A stretch of DNA of 64,000 nt from Planctomycetota bacterium (GCA_020638905.1 JACKHP010000003.1:1-64000), one strand, 5' to 3'. Shown: positions 50,301 to 59,608, numbered from the stretch's first letter. Program-made: numbers and translations. The notes: a model not told the origin generated them from the sequence alone.

Positions 50301-53203
50301 CCGAGGACCCCGTCCTGTCCGCGATCCTCGACTGCCTCGATCGGGGCGAGACGCCCTCGGCCGACGATCTCGACGCGCGCTTCCCGGACGAGCACGAGAC
50401 CGTCGCGCGCCACCTCCGCGTCCTGCACGCGTACCGGCAGATGCGGTCGATCGTGCGTGGCCACGACGGGCACTCCCCGAACCTCGCGGCGGGACGTCGG
50501 CTGGGCGACTTCGAGGTCGTGGGTCCCCACGCCCGCGGAGGCATGGGGAGCGTGTACCTCGCGCGACAGACCTCGTTGGGCTCGCGCCTCGTGGCGCTGA
50601 AGGCCATGTCGGCCCTGGGATGCAGCGCGTCCGATCGCGAACGCTTCCACCGCGAGGCTCTCGCGGTGGCCTCCCTCCAGCACCCTCGCCTGGCCGAGGT
50701 CCACGGCTTCGGCGAGGAGGACGACGTGCTCTACTTCGCCATGCGCTACGTGCGCGGTCCGACGCTGCGCGAGGTCATCGCACGGCACGGGCGTCCCGCG
50801 GACCATGCCGCGCGGCTCGCGTTCGTGGGCTGGGCGGCCGACGTCGCGAGCGCCCTGGGGCTCGCCCATCGTCGGGGCATGGTCCACCGCGACGTGAAGC
50901 CGGACAACATCGTGATCGAGGACGAGGCGTGGCGGCTCGCGTCCACCCACGACCACACGCGACTCCCCCGCGGGCCGGCGACGCTGGTCGACTTCGGTCT
51001 CGCTCGCGAGGTCGAGCGCGCGCGAACGGAGCTCACGACGGTCCACCGGGCGACGATCGAGTACGCCGCGCCCGAGCAACTCCTGCTGCGCCACGTCGAC
51101 CCTCGCAGCGACGTGTTCTCGCTGGGAGTCACCCTGCACGACGCCCTGTGCGGAAGACTCCCCCATGCGGGTGACCGCGCGCGTCCGCGTCCCGAGGCCA
51201 CCACCCAGCTGAAACCCCTGCGCGAGGAGGTGCGCGACGTCGATCCGGACCTCGACGCCGTGGTCGGCAAGGCCCTCGAGCACCACGTGTCGGACCGCTA
51301 CCCAGACGGCGACGCCTTCGAGGCGGACCTGCGAGCGCTGCTCGACGGTCGCGCGGTGAGCGCCGCGCGCTCTCCGCTGATCCGGCGCGTGCGCCGCTTC
51401 GCGCGCGAACGCCCCGTGCTGCTGCTGCGCCGCATCCTCGGCGGGACGCTGCTGCTGGTCGTCCTCGTGCTGCTCGCCGCGGTGACGCTGGGGGTCGTCG
51501 ACGCGGGCCGCCGCGCCGCCATCGCCGCCCGCGACGGCCAGGTGCTCCAGCTCGTCGATGGCGTCCGGCGCCTTCCGGCCTTCGACCTGCCGTTCGTCGA
51601 CGAGGACGTCCTCGCGTTCGCGCGAAGGCTGCGCGAGCGCGCTCCCGGTGACCCGCTGGTCGCCCTCGCCGACGCGGCCCTCCGCGGCGACGAGATCGGG
51701 GCTCTGCGGCAGGCCTCGACCGCACTCGCCCTCGAGGGCGCCCCACGGGCGAACGTCGCACTGGCCTTCCTGCGCGGCCGCCTCGAACGGACCTTGGTCC
51801 CCGTCGCGACGGACGACGAAGTCGCCGCACGCTCCGCGCGAGCCTCGGCCGATGCCACCTGGACCGAAGCCTCCCGGCTGGCCGTCGACTTCGAGTCCGA
51901 CGACGCCGTCCCCTTCCCGACCGGATCGTTGACCGACCTCGCCCGTCGCGCGCTGGATGCCGACGCGCTGCCCCCGCGGACCCGCGCTCTCTCACGGACC
52001 GTGCTCTCGGCGTGGGGAGACGCGCGAGACCTCGAGACGATCGTCGAGCACGGCCTGCTCGAACCGATCGGGTCCGACGGCTTCCGACAGTCGATGTCCG
52101 TGGCGGCGCGCATCACACGACGGCTGCTGCGCACGGGACGGACCGACACGCTGGCCGCCGAGCGGCTCGAGGAACTGCTCGCGGAGCTCACCCCCGCGAT
52201 CGTCGAGGCCCTCTCCGACCCCGACGCACTCCGGTCGTTCGACGCGCGCCGGACGAGCCTGCTGCTCGCGTCGCTCCTGGCCGTCTGCGCCCGCGCGCAC
52301 GGTGGGTCACGGGCACTCGAGGGCCTGCTGCGATCGCCGGCCGGAGCGATCGACGATCTGCTCCCCGTGGCCGGTGCGCTCGGGTCGACCGACCTGCTCG
52401 AGGCGCGCATCCCCGCGGTCTTCGGGGAGGCGGAGCGCGAGCGGGTCACGCCTCTGGGCGTGGCGCTGGGGATGCTGGGCGACGGGCCGCTCATCGAGGA
52501 CGTCGCGCGACGGCTGGAACGGTCGCCCGCTCTCGCGCCCTCCACGGTCGACGACTTCCGACGCAAGGTCGACGCGGCGCACGAGCTCGCGCGTGGCGTC
52601 GATCCCGAATCGCGACCTGACGAGGACACGCGCCTCGACACCTCGCGCGCCCCGTTGCTGCAGGTCCCACTGCACCCCGACCCGCTCGCGGCCTGCGACC
52701 TCGACCCGGGCTTGCGCGAGCGCGGCTGGACGGTGTCCGACGCCGCCGCCGCCTGGGTCTTCGGGTGTGTTCCCCCCTGCCGCGTCGGGACGGCCGGCGA
52801 CCCGCTGTTGAGCGGAGCCTCGCTCGAGGCGGACGGCACCGCGCAGGATCCGGTCGGCTACGTGCGCATGGGACGCTTCGGCATGTCGTCGCTGACCCTT
52901 CCGTTCACCGGCCCCCCCGCCGAGCGCCTGCGCGCCTGGACGATCCGCATCCACGCGCAGCAGGGCGCGCGTCAGGACCTCCCGTTCCAGGGAGAGGTGC
53001 TGCTGCGCGTCCTGCTCGACGGAGAACGCGTCGTGGACGGCCTCCTGGTGGACGACGACGTCCCGGGCCTGGTCGCGTTCGATGTGCGACCCGAGCGCAT
53101 CCACCCGGGAGCACGACACACGCTGCGCATCGAACTCGACCGCGCCTCGACCACCACCGTGCGCCTGCAGGCGCTGGCGATCGTCCCGCGGACGATCCCG
53201 TAG
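50297..53203 (+). CDS. Membrane Ser/Thr protein kinase coupled to an ECF sigma factor
   Basis: This 968-residue protein has a Hanks-type kinase domain (~70-350) with a complete active site. The Gly-loop is ARGGMGSVYLA, and Lys102 (VALKA) and Glu120 are present. HRD is at 197-199 with Asn204 (VHRDVKPDN), DFG at 232-234 and APE in YAAPEQ. A 20-residue insertion (AWRLASTHDHTRLPRGPATL) sits between HRD and DFG. A membrane helix (GGTLLLVVLVLLAAVTLGVV, ~385-405) leads to an extracytoplasmic region of about 560 residues: helical repeats, then a beta-rich C-terminal domain. The ATG overlaps the sigma factor stop (ATGA). It probably senses an external signal and regulates the sigma factor. Confidence 0.93.
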   Translation: MTEDPVLSAILDCLDRGETPSADDLDARFPDEHETVARHLRVLHAYRQMRSIVRGHDGHSPNLAAGRRLGDFEVVGPHARGGMGSVYLARQTSLGSRLVALKAMSALGCSASDRERFHREALAVASLQHPRLAEVHGFGEEDDVLYFAMRYVRGPTLREVIARHGRPADHAARLAFVGWAADVASALGLAHRRGMVHRDVKPDNIVIEDEAWRLASTHDHTRLPRGPATLVDFGLAREVERARTELTTVHRATIEYAAPEQLLLRHVDPRSDVFSLGVTLHDALCGRLPHAGDRARPRPEATTQLKPLREEVRDVDPDLDAVVGKALEHHVSDRYPDGDAFEADLRALLDGRAVSAARSPLIRRVRRFARERPVLLLRRILGGTLLLVVLVLLAAVTLGVVDAGRRAAIAARDGQVLQLVDGVRRLPAFDLPFVDEDVLAFARRLRERAPGDPLVALADAALRGDEIGALRQASTALALEGAPRANVALAFLRGRLERTLVPVATDDEVAARSARASADATWTEASRLAVDFESDDAVPFPTGSLTDLARRALDADALPPRTRALSRTVLSAWGDARDLETIVEHGLLEPIGSDGFRQSMSVAARITRRLLRTGRTDTLAAERLEELLAELTPAIVEALSDPDALRSFDARRTSLLLASLLAVCARAHGGSRALEGLLRSPAGAIDDLLPVAGALGSTDLLEARIPAVFGEAERERVTPLGVALGMLGDGPLIEDVARRLERSPALAPSTVDDFRRKVDAAHELARGVDPESRPDEDTRLDTSRAPLLQVPLHPDPLAACDLDPGLRERGWTVSDAAAAWVFGCVPPCRVGTAGDPLLSGASLEADGTAQDPVGYVRMGRFGMSSLTLPFTGPPAERLRAWTIRIHAQQGARQDLPFQGEVLLRVLLDGERVVDGLLVDDDVPGLVAFDVRPERIHPGARHTLRIELDRASTTTVRLQALAIVPRTIP

Positions 53204-53218
53204 CCGCCCGTCGGGCGG
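53204..53218 (+). terminator. Hairpin immediately after the kinase stop
   Basis: CCGCC and GGCGG form a 5-bp stem with a 5-base loop, starting at the base after TAG, between convergent genes. There is no T-run. Confidence 0.4.
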
Positions 53219-53269
53219 TCGGACGCCGATGCGGTGCGAGCGCCGTCCGGTGCGCTCCCGCGCCCGCGA

Positions 53270-53536
53270 TCACGACGCGTCGCCGCTCCACTCGAAGGCC
53301 AGGCGCGCTTCGGCGCGCAGGCGCTTGAGGCCGTGCTCGGCGCGCTGGGCCGTACCGCGGTCGTCGAACGGGCCCCAGGTCGCGACGAGCTCCCAGGGAC
53401 GGCCGCCGCGGGTGGACTTGGCGCCGCCGCGCAGCTCGCCGTTGTGCTGGCGCAGGCGGCGCTCGGCATCGGTCGCGATGCCCGCGTAGGTCGCGCCGTG
53501 GCGCTGCGAGCGCAGCAGGTACAGCGTCCAGGTCAT
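53270..53536 (-). CDS. GIY-YIG nuclease-domain protein (UPF0213-like)
   Basis: This 88-residue protein begins MTWTLYLLRSQRHGATYAGI, which carries the Tyr and Tyr-Ala-Gly of the GIY-YIG fold. ERRLRQHNGE with the catalytic Arg region and GGAKSTRGGRPWELV follow, and the Glu of RAEHGLKRLR completes the site. It is a stand-alone small GIY-YIG protein of the UPF0213/YhbQ type; some members act on damaged nucleic acid, but the substrate is unproven. ATG 53536 starts the domain directly. It is convergent with the kinase gene and divergent from the next gene. Confidence 0.88.
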   Translation of the reverse strand: MTWTLYLLRSQRHGATYAGIATDAERRLRQHNGELRGGAKSTRGGRPWELVATWGPFDDRGTAQRAEHGLKRLRAEARLAFEWSGDAS

Positions 53537-53617
53537 GGGAGGCCACGGTACGCGGCGCGGAACCCGGGTTCCACGCCAGTGCCGGTGCGCCCGCTGGACC
53601 ACGCGCGGGGCGTCGTC

Positions 53618-53623
53618 CATCCT
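53618..53623 (+). promoter_or_regulatory. Candidate -10 hexamer (CATCCT)
   Basis: CATCCT lies 7 bases before ATG 53631 without a ribosome binding site, like the TATCCT and TACCAT elements at other starts in the window. Confidence 0.35.
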
Positions 53624-53630
53624 GCTCGGC

Positions 53631-53990
53631 ATGAGCACGCCGACCGATCCCGACTCGCGGCCAGGGCCCGCCACGACGCCCGATCCACCGTACTGGGCCG
53701 TGATCTTCAGCAGTCGCCTGGGCGACGATCAGGCCGGCTACGACGCCGCCGCGGCGCGCATGCTCGAGCTGGCGCGCGTCCAGGCGGGCTTCCTGGGGGT
53801 CGAGAGCGCGCGCGGCGCCGACGGCCTCGGCCTGACGGTCTCCTACTGGACCGACCGCGCCGCCGTCGCGTCCTGGCGCGCGCACGCGGAACACGCCCTG
53901 GTGCGCGAACAGGGCGTCTCGCGCTGGTACATGCGCTATCGCCTGCGCGTGGCCCTCGTCGAGCACGAGTCGGTCTTCGAGCGCGACTGA
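53631..53990 (+). CDS. Antibiotic biosynthesis monooxygenase (ABM)-like small protein
   Basis: This 119-residue protein has a ferredoxin-like alpha/beta fold typical of the dimeric ABM family. Its strands include YWAVIFSSRLGDD, a helix ends LELARVQAGFLGVESARG, and LGLTVSYWTDRAAVASWRAH follows with His/Tyr residues. Members range from quinol monooxygenases to haem-degrading enzymes and uncharacterised stress proteins. No cofactor-binding residue is diagnostic, so only the fold family is claimed. The N-terminal 20 residues are Pro/Asp-rich. It is transcribed alone, probably leaderless. Confidence 0.82.
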   Translation: MSTPTDPDSRPGPATTPDPPYWAVIFSSRLGDDQAGYDAAAARMLELARVQAGFLGVESARGADGLGLTVSYWTDRAAVASWRAHAEHALVREQGVSRWYMRYRLRVALVEHESVFERD

Positions 53991-54106
53991 CGGCCTTCGG
54001 CCTGCGCGAGGACGACCTGAGCGTCAGGCGCGAAAGGTGCCGATACGTCTGCTAGGGTCATCCCCGAGGCCCACCGCAGGGTCGTCCACTCGCCGAAGGT
54101 TCCCCG

Positions 54107-55153
54107 ATGAACACTCGCATCCGCTTCTCGCTCGTGCTGTCGCTGCTGTGCCTGACGCCCGCCTCGCTGTCGGCCCAGGGCGCCGCCATCACCGGCTTGA
54201 GCCTGAGCGAGGGCACCCTCGGCACGGTGCTCGACATCCTCGGGTCGGGCTTCGGCCAGAAGAAGCCCAAGGTGTTCCTCTCGACGCTCACGGGCGAGAA
54301 GGTCAAGAAGACCTCGGTCAAGGTCGTGTCCAACGACGAGGGAGGCGGCACGACCACGATCCTGATCAAGAAGGCACTGCTGGGCACCTTCAAGCTCATG
54401 CTGCAACCGAAGGGCGGCGACCCGGTGCTCTCCGACGACACCTTCGAGATCGTCGGGCCCACGGTGCAGGACGTCTCCCCCGGCGAGGCCGAGGTGAAGG
54501 GACTCGTCACGCTGACGGTGGCCCAGGCGAGCAGCAAGAAGGGCAAGGTCACGCTGGGCGGACTCAAGGCCAAGGTCGTCTCGCAGACCGCGAACGAAGG
54601 CGTCACGCCGACGAGCACCGTGGTCGTGAAGCTGCCGTCGACGCTCGCCACCGGAACCTGGGAGGTCACCTTCGCGAACAAGGTCGGGCAGGACACCGCG
54701 CACCAGGCCGTATCGGTCTCCGGCGCCAAGAAGGAGAAGCTGCCCAAGCCGCGCATGTCGGCCGCCGTCGACGACTCCACGTTCGTCTCGAAGGGCAAGA
54801 AGGTGGACGCCACGCTCGCCGACGGCGTGCTCACGATCTCGGGCGTCGGCAAGTTCGACGGAGCCACCGGCACGCTGCGCCTCGGACTGCCCGACAGCGC
54901 GGCCACCGACGACCTGCCGGCGCAGTACGTCGCCGATCCCGCCGCGCTGACGTTCGAGACGGTCGACAAGTCCGACGTGTCCACCGTCTGGACCGCCGAC
55001 GACGACGGGTTCACGATCTACGTGAACGTGCGCGTGGGCTCGCTCGTGGCCGGCTCGTTCGAGGGCACGCTGCTGCGGACGTCCGGCGAGGCCGATCCCG
55101 AGACGCGGGTCGTCGAGGGCAGCTTCATCGGCGAACTGATCGTCGAGAGCTGA
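54107..55153 (+). CDS. Secreted IPT/TIG-like beta-sandwich protein
   Basis: This 348-residue protein has a signal peptide (FSLVLSLLCLTPASLSAQ) and two or three Ig-like domains. GLSLSEGTLGTVLDILGSGFG is the entry of an IPT/TIG domain, and PTVQDVSPGEAEVKGLVTLTV starts the second. A Lys-rich region (SGAKKEKLPKPRMSA) leads to a final beta-rich domain (LADGVLTISGVGKFDGATGTLRL). It is notably Lys-rich for this genome. Such proteins usually act in surface adhesion or as structural modules; nothing more specific is visible. It lacks the PFKGG module. A TAGGGT hexamer lies ~55 bases before the ATG. Confidence 0.8.
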   Translation: MNTRIRFSLVLSLLCLTPASLSAQGAAITGLSLSEGTLGTVLDILGSGFGQKKPKVFLSTLTGEKVKKTSVKVVSNDEGGGTTTILIKKALLGTFKLMLQPKGGDPVLSDDTFEIVGPTVQDVSPGEAEVKGLVTLTVAQASSKKGKVTLGGLKAKVVSQTANEGVTPTSTVVVKLPSTLATGTWEVTFANKVGQDTAHQAVSVSGAKKEKLPKPRMSAAVDDSTFVSKGKKVDATLADGVLTISGVGKFDGATGTLRLGLPDSAATDDLPAQYVADPAALTFETVDKSDVSTVWTADDDGFTIYVNVRVGSLVAGSFEGTLLRTSGEADPETRVVEGSFIGELIVES

Positions 55154-55240
55154 GCGCACGAGCGGCCGGGACGGCGTCGACCCGTGCACCCGGGAGTGCA
55201 TTCGGGGTGCTTCCCTGTGGCCCGAGCATGACGGGCTCCC

Positions 55241-55259
55241 CGCGCCCCCGAGGGGCGCG
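55241..55259 (+). terminator. 8-bp hairpin downstream of the TIG-like gene
   Basis: CGCGCCCC pairs with GGGGCGCG around a 3-base loop, 87 bases after the stop of the gene at 54107 and just before a TACT-type hexamer. It could end that transcript or regulate the next gene. Confidence 0.4.
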
Positions 55260-55272
55260 TCATACTGCGGGC

Positions 55273-55294
55273 CCGCGATCGTCGGCGATCGCGG
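55273..55294 (+). promoter_or_regulatory. 9-bp palindromic hairpin in the leader of the DUF5117 protease gene
   Basis: CCGCGATCG pairs with CGATCGCGG around a 4-base loop, 44 bases before ATG 55339. It is downstream of the likely -10 (TACTGC region near 55263), so it would be in the 5' leader or act as an operator. Confidence 0.4.
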
Positions 55295-55338
55295 CGTCCC
55301 GAACCGGTCCGTTCCCCCGCAAGACATCCAGGCACACC

Positions 55339-58026
55339 ATGCAGACACTCCGCTCGTTCGCGCTCGCGCTGCTCGCCGGCGGCGCGCTGATGCCCGCCGT
55401 CCCCGCCCTCACAGCCCCGGCCGAAGAGGCCAAGTCGGACTACCCGCCCTTCGAGAAGGTCGTCGACGGTCTCGAGAAGGTCGTCTCGACGACCGACGGC
55501 AGCACGCCGCTCTACGACCTGTACGCCGACACGCAGAAGGGCAAGCTGCTCGCGGTGCTGCCGAACGGCTTCGCCGACCAGTTGCTGATGATCGCCTGCA
55601 CCGTCTCGGGCGGACACCCCGAGGCCGGCGTGATGGGCCCGACGTACTACGTGAAGTGGCGTCAGATCGGCAAGCAGCTCGCGCTCGTCGCACCGAACCT
55701 GTCGGTGCGCACCGAGGGCGGCAAGCAGGCCGAGGAGTCGGTCGGCGAGCTGTTCACCGGACGCGTGCTGCTGTCGATGCCGATCGTGGGCATGGCCCCC
55801 GGCAACCGTCCCGTGTTCGACTTCGGCGCGATGGCCACGCAGAAGGTGATGAGCTTCTTCGACCCGCGCGCCCCCGGGGGCTACGGGCCGTCGATGGCGC
55901 CGCTCGACGTCTCGCTCGCCACTCTCACCAAGGCCAAGGCGTTCCCGCACAACGTCGTCGTCGAGTACGAGGCGCCGCGTGTCGACGGACAGCTCGTGCG
56001 CGTGGCGTACTCGCTCGGCAAGCTCGAAGGCAGCCCGGGCTTCAAGCCGCGCGTGGCCGATGCGCGCGTGGGCTTCTTCTACGACTGGTACCTCGACTAC
56101 GCCAAGCAGAGCGCCGACGAGGTGGCGCAGCGCTACATCTCGCGCTGGAACCTCGAGAAGGCCGACCCCTCGCTGGCGATGAGCCCCGTCAAGCAGCCGG
56201 TCACGTGGTACATCGAGCACACCACGCCGATCCGCTACCGGCGCTACGTGCGCGACGGCATCCTGATGTGGAACAAGGCCTTCGAGAAGCTCGGCCTGCT
56301 CGGCGCGATGGAGGTCTTCCAGCAGGACTCCGACACCGGCGCCCACATGGACAAGGACCCCGAGGACGCGCGCTACAACTTCTTCCGCTGGAACACGAGC
56401 GACGAGGGCTACGCCATCGGCCCGAGCCGCACGAACCCGCTGACGGGCGAGATCCTCGACGCCGACATCGTCTGGAACCAGGGCCTCACCCGCGGCGTGC
56501 GCGGCGGCTTCGCGAACCTGACCGAGGAGCTCGGCCAGGAGACCTTCGCGCCCGAGACGCTGGCGTTCTTCGAGCAGCACCCGAGCTGGGATCCGCGCCT
56601 GCGCCTGTCCGACGCCGCCACGCGTGAGCAGCTCGTGCGCCGGCTCGGCGCCGAGGCGGCCGACGCGGTCGCACTCGACCTGCACGACGCAGAGCATCCC
56701 TGGACGATGGGTGCGCGCGATCGCACGAACCAGGCCTGCCGCATCGGCAACCGCCTGTCGATGGACATCGGGCTCGCCGCCGCCGCGTTCGACACGGGTC
56801 TGCTGGCCGCGTCCGACGGGCCCTCGCTCGACGGCGTGCCCGAGGAGTTCCTCGGACCGATGATCCGCTACATCGCGGCGCACGAGGTGGGACACACGCT
56901 GGGCCTGCAGCACAACATGGCCGCGTCGACGTACCACACCCTGGGCGAGCTGAACTCCGAGGGCTTCGAGGGTCCCACGATCGCCTCGGTGATGGACTAC
57001 GCCGCGCCGAACATCAACTACGAGAACGGTCCGGTGCAGGGTCCGTACGCCACGCCGTGCGTGGGACCGTACGACGACTGGGCCATCCGCTTCGGCTACG
57101 GCCCCGAGTCCGAGCGCGACGAGGTGCTGTCGGAGGTGAGCAAGCCCGAGCACGTGTACGTGAGCCAGATCGCCATGTCGACGGGCAGCGACCCGCGCAA
57201 CATGACCTGGGACCTGGGCGCGCACAACCTCGACTTCTGCGAGTCGCGCCTGAAGCTCGTGGGCGAGCTGCGCGGCAAGCTCATCGACGAGATCGTCCAG
57301 AAGGGCGACTCGTGGTCGAAGCTGCGGCGGCGCTACGCGTCGCTGCTGGGCACCCACGTCCAGGCCCTGTTCGCCGCCTCCAAGTGGATCGGCGGCGCGT
57401 ACGAGAACCAGGACTTCAAGGGCGACCCGGGTGACCGCGCGCCGATCGAGGACGTGGCGCCGGCCGACCAGCGGCACGCGCTGAAGCTCATCGTCGACCA
57501 CGCCTTCCGCGACGAGGCCTTCGGACTCACGCCCGAGCTCGTGCGCCACATGGGCAAGGAGTACTGGTGGGATCCGTCCGGAGAGGACGAGCTCATGGAC
57601 GACGCGAGCTTCACCGTGCACGAGGCGGTGGGCGGCGTCCAGGCGCTGGGACTGTCGCTGCTCCTGAACCCGACCACGCTGCGGCGCGTGTACGACGCCG
57701 AGTACCGCGCCGGAGAAGACGGCGACGCGCTCACCGTGGCCGAGATCGTGAAGTCCGTCACCGCCGCCGTATGGGACGGCCCGACGAGCAGCTTCCGCCG
57801 CAACCTGCAGCGCGAGCACGTCGAGCGCCTGATCGACCTGGCCCTGCTGGGCGACACGTCCAGCCCGGTCCTGCGCACGATCGGCTCGCTGGCCACCGAG
57901 GAGCTGCGCGGCATCGACGCGCGCGCCAGCAAGGGCGGCGGCGACGCGTACACGAAGGCGCACCTGGCCGACGTCCACGCGCGCATCACCAAGGCCCTCG
58001 ACGCGGCCTACGTGATCGAGCGCTGA
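55339..58026 (+). CDS. Secreted zinc-dependent metalloprotease (DUF5117/DUF4953 type)
   Basis: This 895-residue protein has a signal peptide (TLRSFALALLAGGALMPAV). The DUF5117-like region starts near residue 75 (QLLMIACTVSGGHPEAG). WYIEHTTPIRYRRYVRDGILMWNKAFEKLG is the segment typical of this family. The zinc site HEVGHTLGLQHN (His515, Glu516, His519, His525) is an intact HExxHxxGxxH, as in metzincins, followed by the Met-turn candidate ASVMDYAAPNI. The C-terminal part is the DUF4953-type helical domain. It is predicted to cleave proteins in the periplasm or outside; natural substrates of the family are unknown to me. It is transcribed alone and ends at a strong hairpin. Confidence 0.93.
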   Translation: MQTLRSFALALLAGGALMPAVPALTAPAEEAKSDYPPFEKVVDGLEKVVSTTDGSTPLYDLYADTQKGKLLAVLPNGFADQLLMIACTVSGGHPEAGVMGPTYYVKWRQIGKQLALVAPNLSVRTEGGKQAEESVGELFTGRVLLSMPIVGMAPGNRPVFDFGAMATQKVMSFFDPRAPGGYGPSMAPLDVSLATLTKAKAFPHNVVVEYEAPRVDGQLVRVAYSLGKLEGSPGFKPRVADARVGFFYDWYLDYAKQSADEVAQRYISRWNLEKADPSLAMSPVKQPVTWYIEHTTPIRYRRYVRDGILMWNKAFEKLGLLGAMEVFQQDSDTGAHMDKDPEDARYNFFRWNTSDEGYAIGPSRTNPLTGEILDADIVWNQGLTRGVRGGFANLTEELGQETFAPETLAFFEQHPSWDPRLRLSDAATREQLVRRLGAEAADAVALDLHDAEHPWTMGARDRTNQACRIGNRLSMDIGLAAAAFDTGLLAASDGPSLDGVPEEFLGPMIRYIAAHEVGHTLGLQHNMAASTYHTLGELNSEGFEGPTIASVMDYAAPNINYENGPVQGPYATPCVGPYDDWAIRFGYGPESERDEVLSEVSKPEHVYVSQIAMSTGSDPRNMTWDLGAHNLDFCESRLKLVGELRGKLIDEIVQKGDSWSKLRRRYASLLGTHVQALFAASKWIGGAYENQDFKGDPGDRAPIEDVAPADQRHALKLIVDHAFRDEAFGLTPELVRHMGKEYWWDPSGEDELMDDASFTVHEAVGGVQALGLSLLLNPTTLRRVYDAEYRAGEDGDALTVAEIVKSVTAAVWDGPTSSFRRNLQREHVERLIDLALLGDTSSPVLRTIGSLATEELRGIDARASKGGGDAYTKAHLADVHARITKALDAAYVIER

Positions 58027-58055
58027 CGCGCGGCGCCGAGGCGCGGCAGGCACGC

Positions 58056-58085
58056 GGCCGCGGACGGGGGCTCCCGTCCGCGGCC
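58056..58085 (+). terminator. 13-bp perfect hairpin between convergent genes
   Basis: GGCCGCGGACGGG pairs with CCCGTCCGCGGCC around a GGCT loop, in the 67-base gap between the convergent protease and TPR genes. It is a strong bidirectional terminator candidate without a T-run. Confidence 0.65.
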
Positions 58086-58093
58086 ACGGTCGC

Positions 58094-59608
58094 CTAGCCG
58101 CTCTTCGCGCGGCGCTCCACCTGGTCGAGGTAGTCCTGCACGCTCTGGCGCGGCTGGAGCGTCTGGGCGCGGCGCAGCATCGGCAGCGCCTCGGCGTACT
58201 TGCCCTGGCCCACGAGCAGCTGCGCGTGGCGCACGTTCGCGTCGGCCTCGAAGTCGGGCAGCGCCGCGGCGCGCTCGTAGTAGAAGCCGGCCTGCTCGGC
58301 GTCGCCGAGGGTCTTGGCGTGGTCGCCGAGCAGCAGCAGTGCGTCGCCGTCGAGCGGGTCGAGGTCGAGGATCTCCTGCAGGACGGCGACCTCCTCGTCG
58401 CCGGCGCCACGGGCCACGGCCAGGCGCGAGCGCAGCTTGAGCACGTCCTTGCGCTCGCCGACGTCGAGCGCGTCACCCTCGGCCGACTCGATCGCGTCGA
58501 GCAGCCGCGCGGTCTCGTCGGTCGCGCCGCGCACGGCGAGCACCTGCGCCGCCTGCAACGGTCGCCGCACGTCGTGCGATCCCTCGAGGGCCAACGCGCG
58601 TACGTAGGCGTCGACGGCCATCTCGAACAGCTCGGCGTGGACGTAGATGTCGCCCAGCGTGTTCAGGCTGGCGACGCTCGACCTGCCGAGCTTGTCGACG
58701 AACTCGAAGTCCTCGGCCGCGTCGAGCAGGCGCTCGAGGCCGATGTAGGCGTTGGCCTGCAGCAGCCACAGGTCGGACTGCTCCGGGTGCCGGGCGATGA
58801 GCGTCTCGCACAGCGAGGCCGCGTCGGCGAAGCGTTCCTGCTTGAAGAGGCTGCGCGCGAGTCCGAGCTGCCAGTCGAGGGACGACGGCTCGAGCAGGTT
58901 CGCCATGCGGTAGGCCGACTCGGCCGAGACCGCGTTCTCGACGTTCAGGTAGGCGAAGCCCAGCAGTCCATAGGTCACCGCGTCGACGCCGCCGAGTTCG
59001 ATCACGTGCGTGAGCGCCTCGAGCCCGCGGTCGTAGTCGCCCTGCCGCACGCGGATCAGGCCCAGGTTCTTCCACGCCCGGCGGTAGCGCGGCTCCTTGT
59101 CGACGGCCACCTCGTAGGCCTCGGCGGCGCGGTCGTACTCGACGCGCTCGAACCAGATGTTGCCCACGATGTAGTCGAAGACGGCGCTGGCCGCCTCTCC
59201 GCGGTGCTTCTCGAGCAGCGCCAGGGCCTCGTCCTGTTCGTCGGCGGCCTGCAGGTCGAGCACCTTCTGGACGTGTCCGATCTCGACGCTCGTGAGCCGC
59301 GGCTCGATGTCGCTCACGGCCTTGTAGCTCTCGACGAACTCACGTTGGAAGTCCGGGTCGTTCCAGAGCGCGAGCTCGGCCGGCGCGAGGTGCCGCAGTC
59401 CGTTCTCCTCGACCTCGTCGGCGGCCGAATCCTCGACCACCGTGGTCGACGGGACGCCGCCGGACTCGGACGGAGCGGCGTCGGACGCCGGCGTCCCGGA
59501 CTCGACGCGCGGCACGGCGGGCACGGCGCGCGCCGCATCGTCCTGCGTCGACGCGCAGGCGCACAGCAGCGCCACGGGCAGGCACACGACGGACATCGCA
59601 CGGGACAT
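58094..59608 (-). CDS. TPR lipoprotein-like protein of the TonB2-type operon
   Basis: This 504-residue protein has a lipoprotein-like signal (MSVVCLPVALLCACAS) and an acidic, Ser-rich linker. About nine TPR repeats follow (for example YDRAAEAYEVAVDKEPRYRRAWKNLG and ILDLDPLDGDALLLLGDHAK). It is the last gene of the ExbB-ExbD-TonB run, the place where Vibrio TonB2 loci also carry a TPR gene. It could help connect the TonB complex with the cell wall or outer membrane; that is inference. ATG 59608 is used; GTG 59617, three codons upstream, is equally possible. It follows tonB by 32 bases. Confidence 0.85.
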   Translation of the reverse strand: MSRAMSVVCLPVALLCACASTQDDAARAVPAVPRVESGTPASDAAPSESGGVPSTTVVEDSAADEVEENGLRHLAPAELALWNDPDFQREFVESYKAVSDIEPRLTSVEIGHVQKVLDLQAADEQDEALALLEKHRGEAASAVFDYIVGNIWFERVEYDRAAEAYEVAVDKEPRYRRAWKNLGLIRVRQGDYDRGLEALTHVIELGGVDAVTYGLLGFAYLNVENAVSAESAYRMANLLEPSSLDWQLGLARSLFKQERFADAASLCETLIARHPEQSDLWLLQANAYIGLERLLDAAEDFEFVDKLGRSSVASLNTLGDIYVHAELFEMAVDAYVRALALEGSHDVRRPLQAAQVLAVRGATDETARLLDAIESAEGDALDVGERKDVLKLRSRLAVARGAGDEEVAVLQEILDLDPLDGDALLLLGDHAKTLGDAEQAGFYYERAAALPDFEADANVRHAQLLVGQGKYAEALPMLRRAQTLQPRQSVQDYLDQVERRAKSG

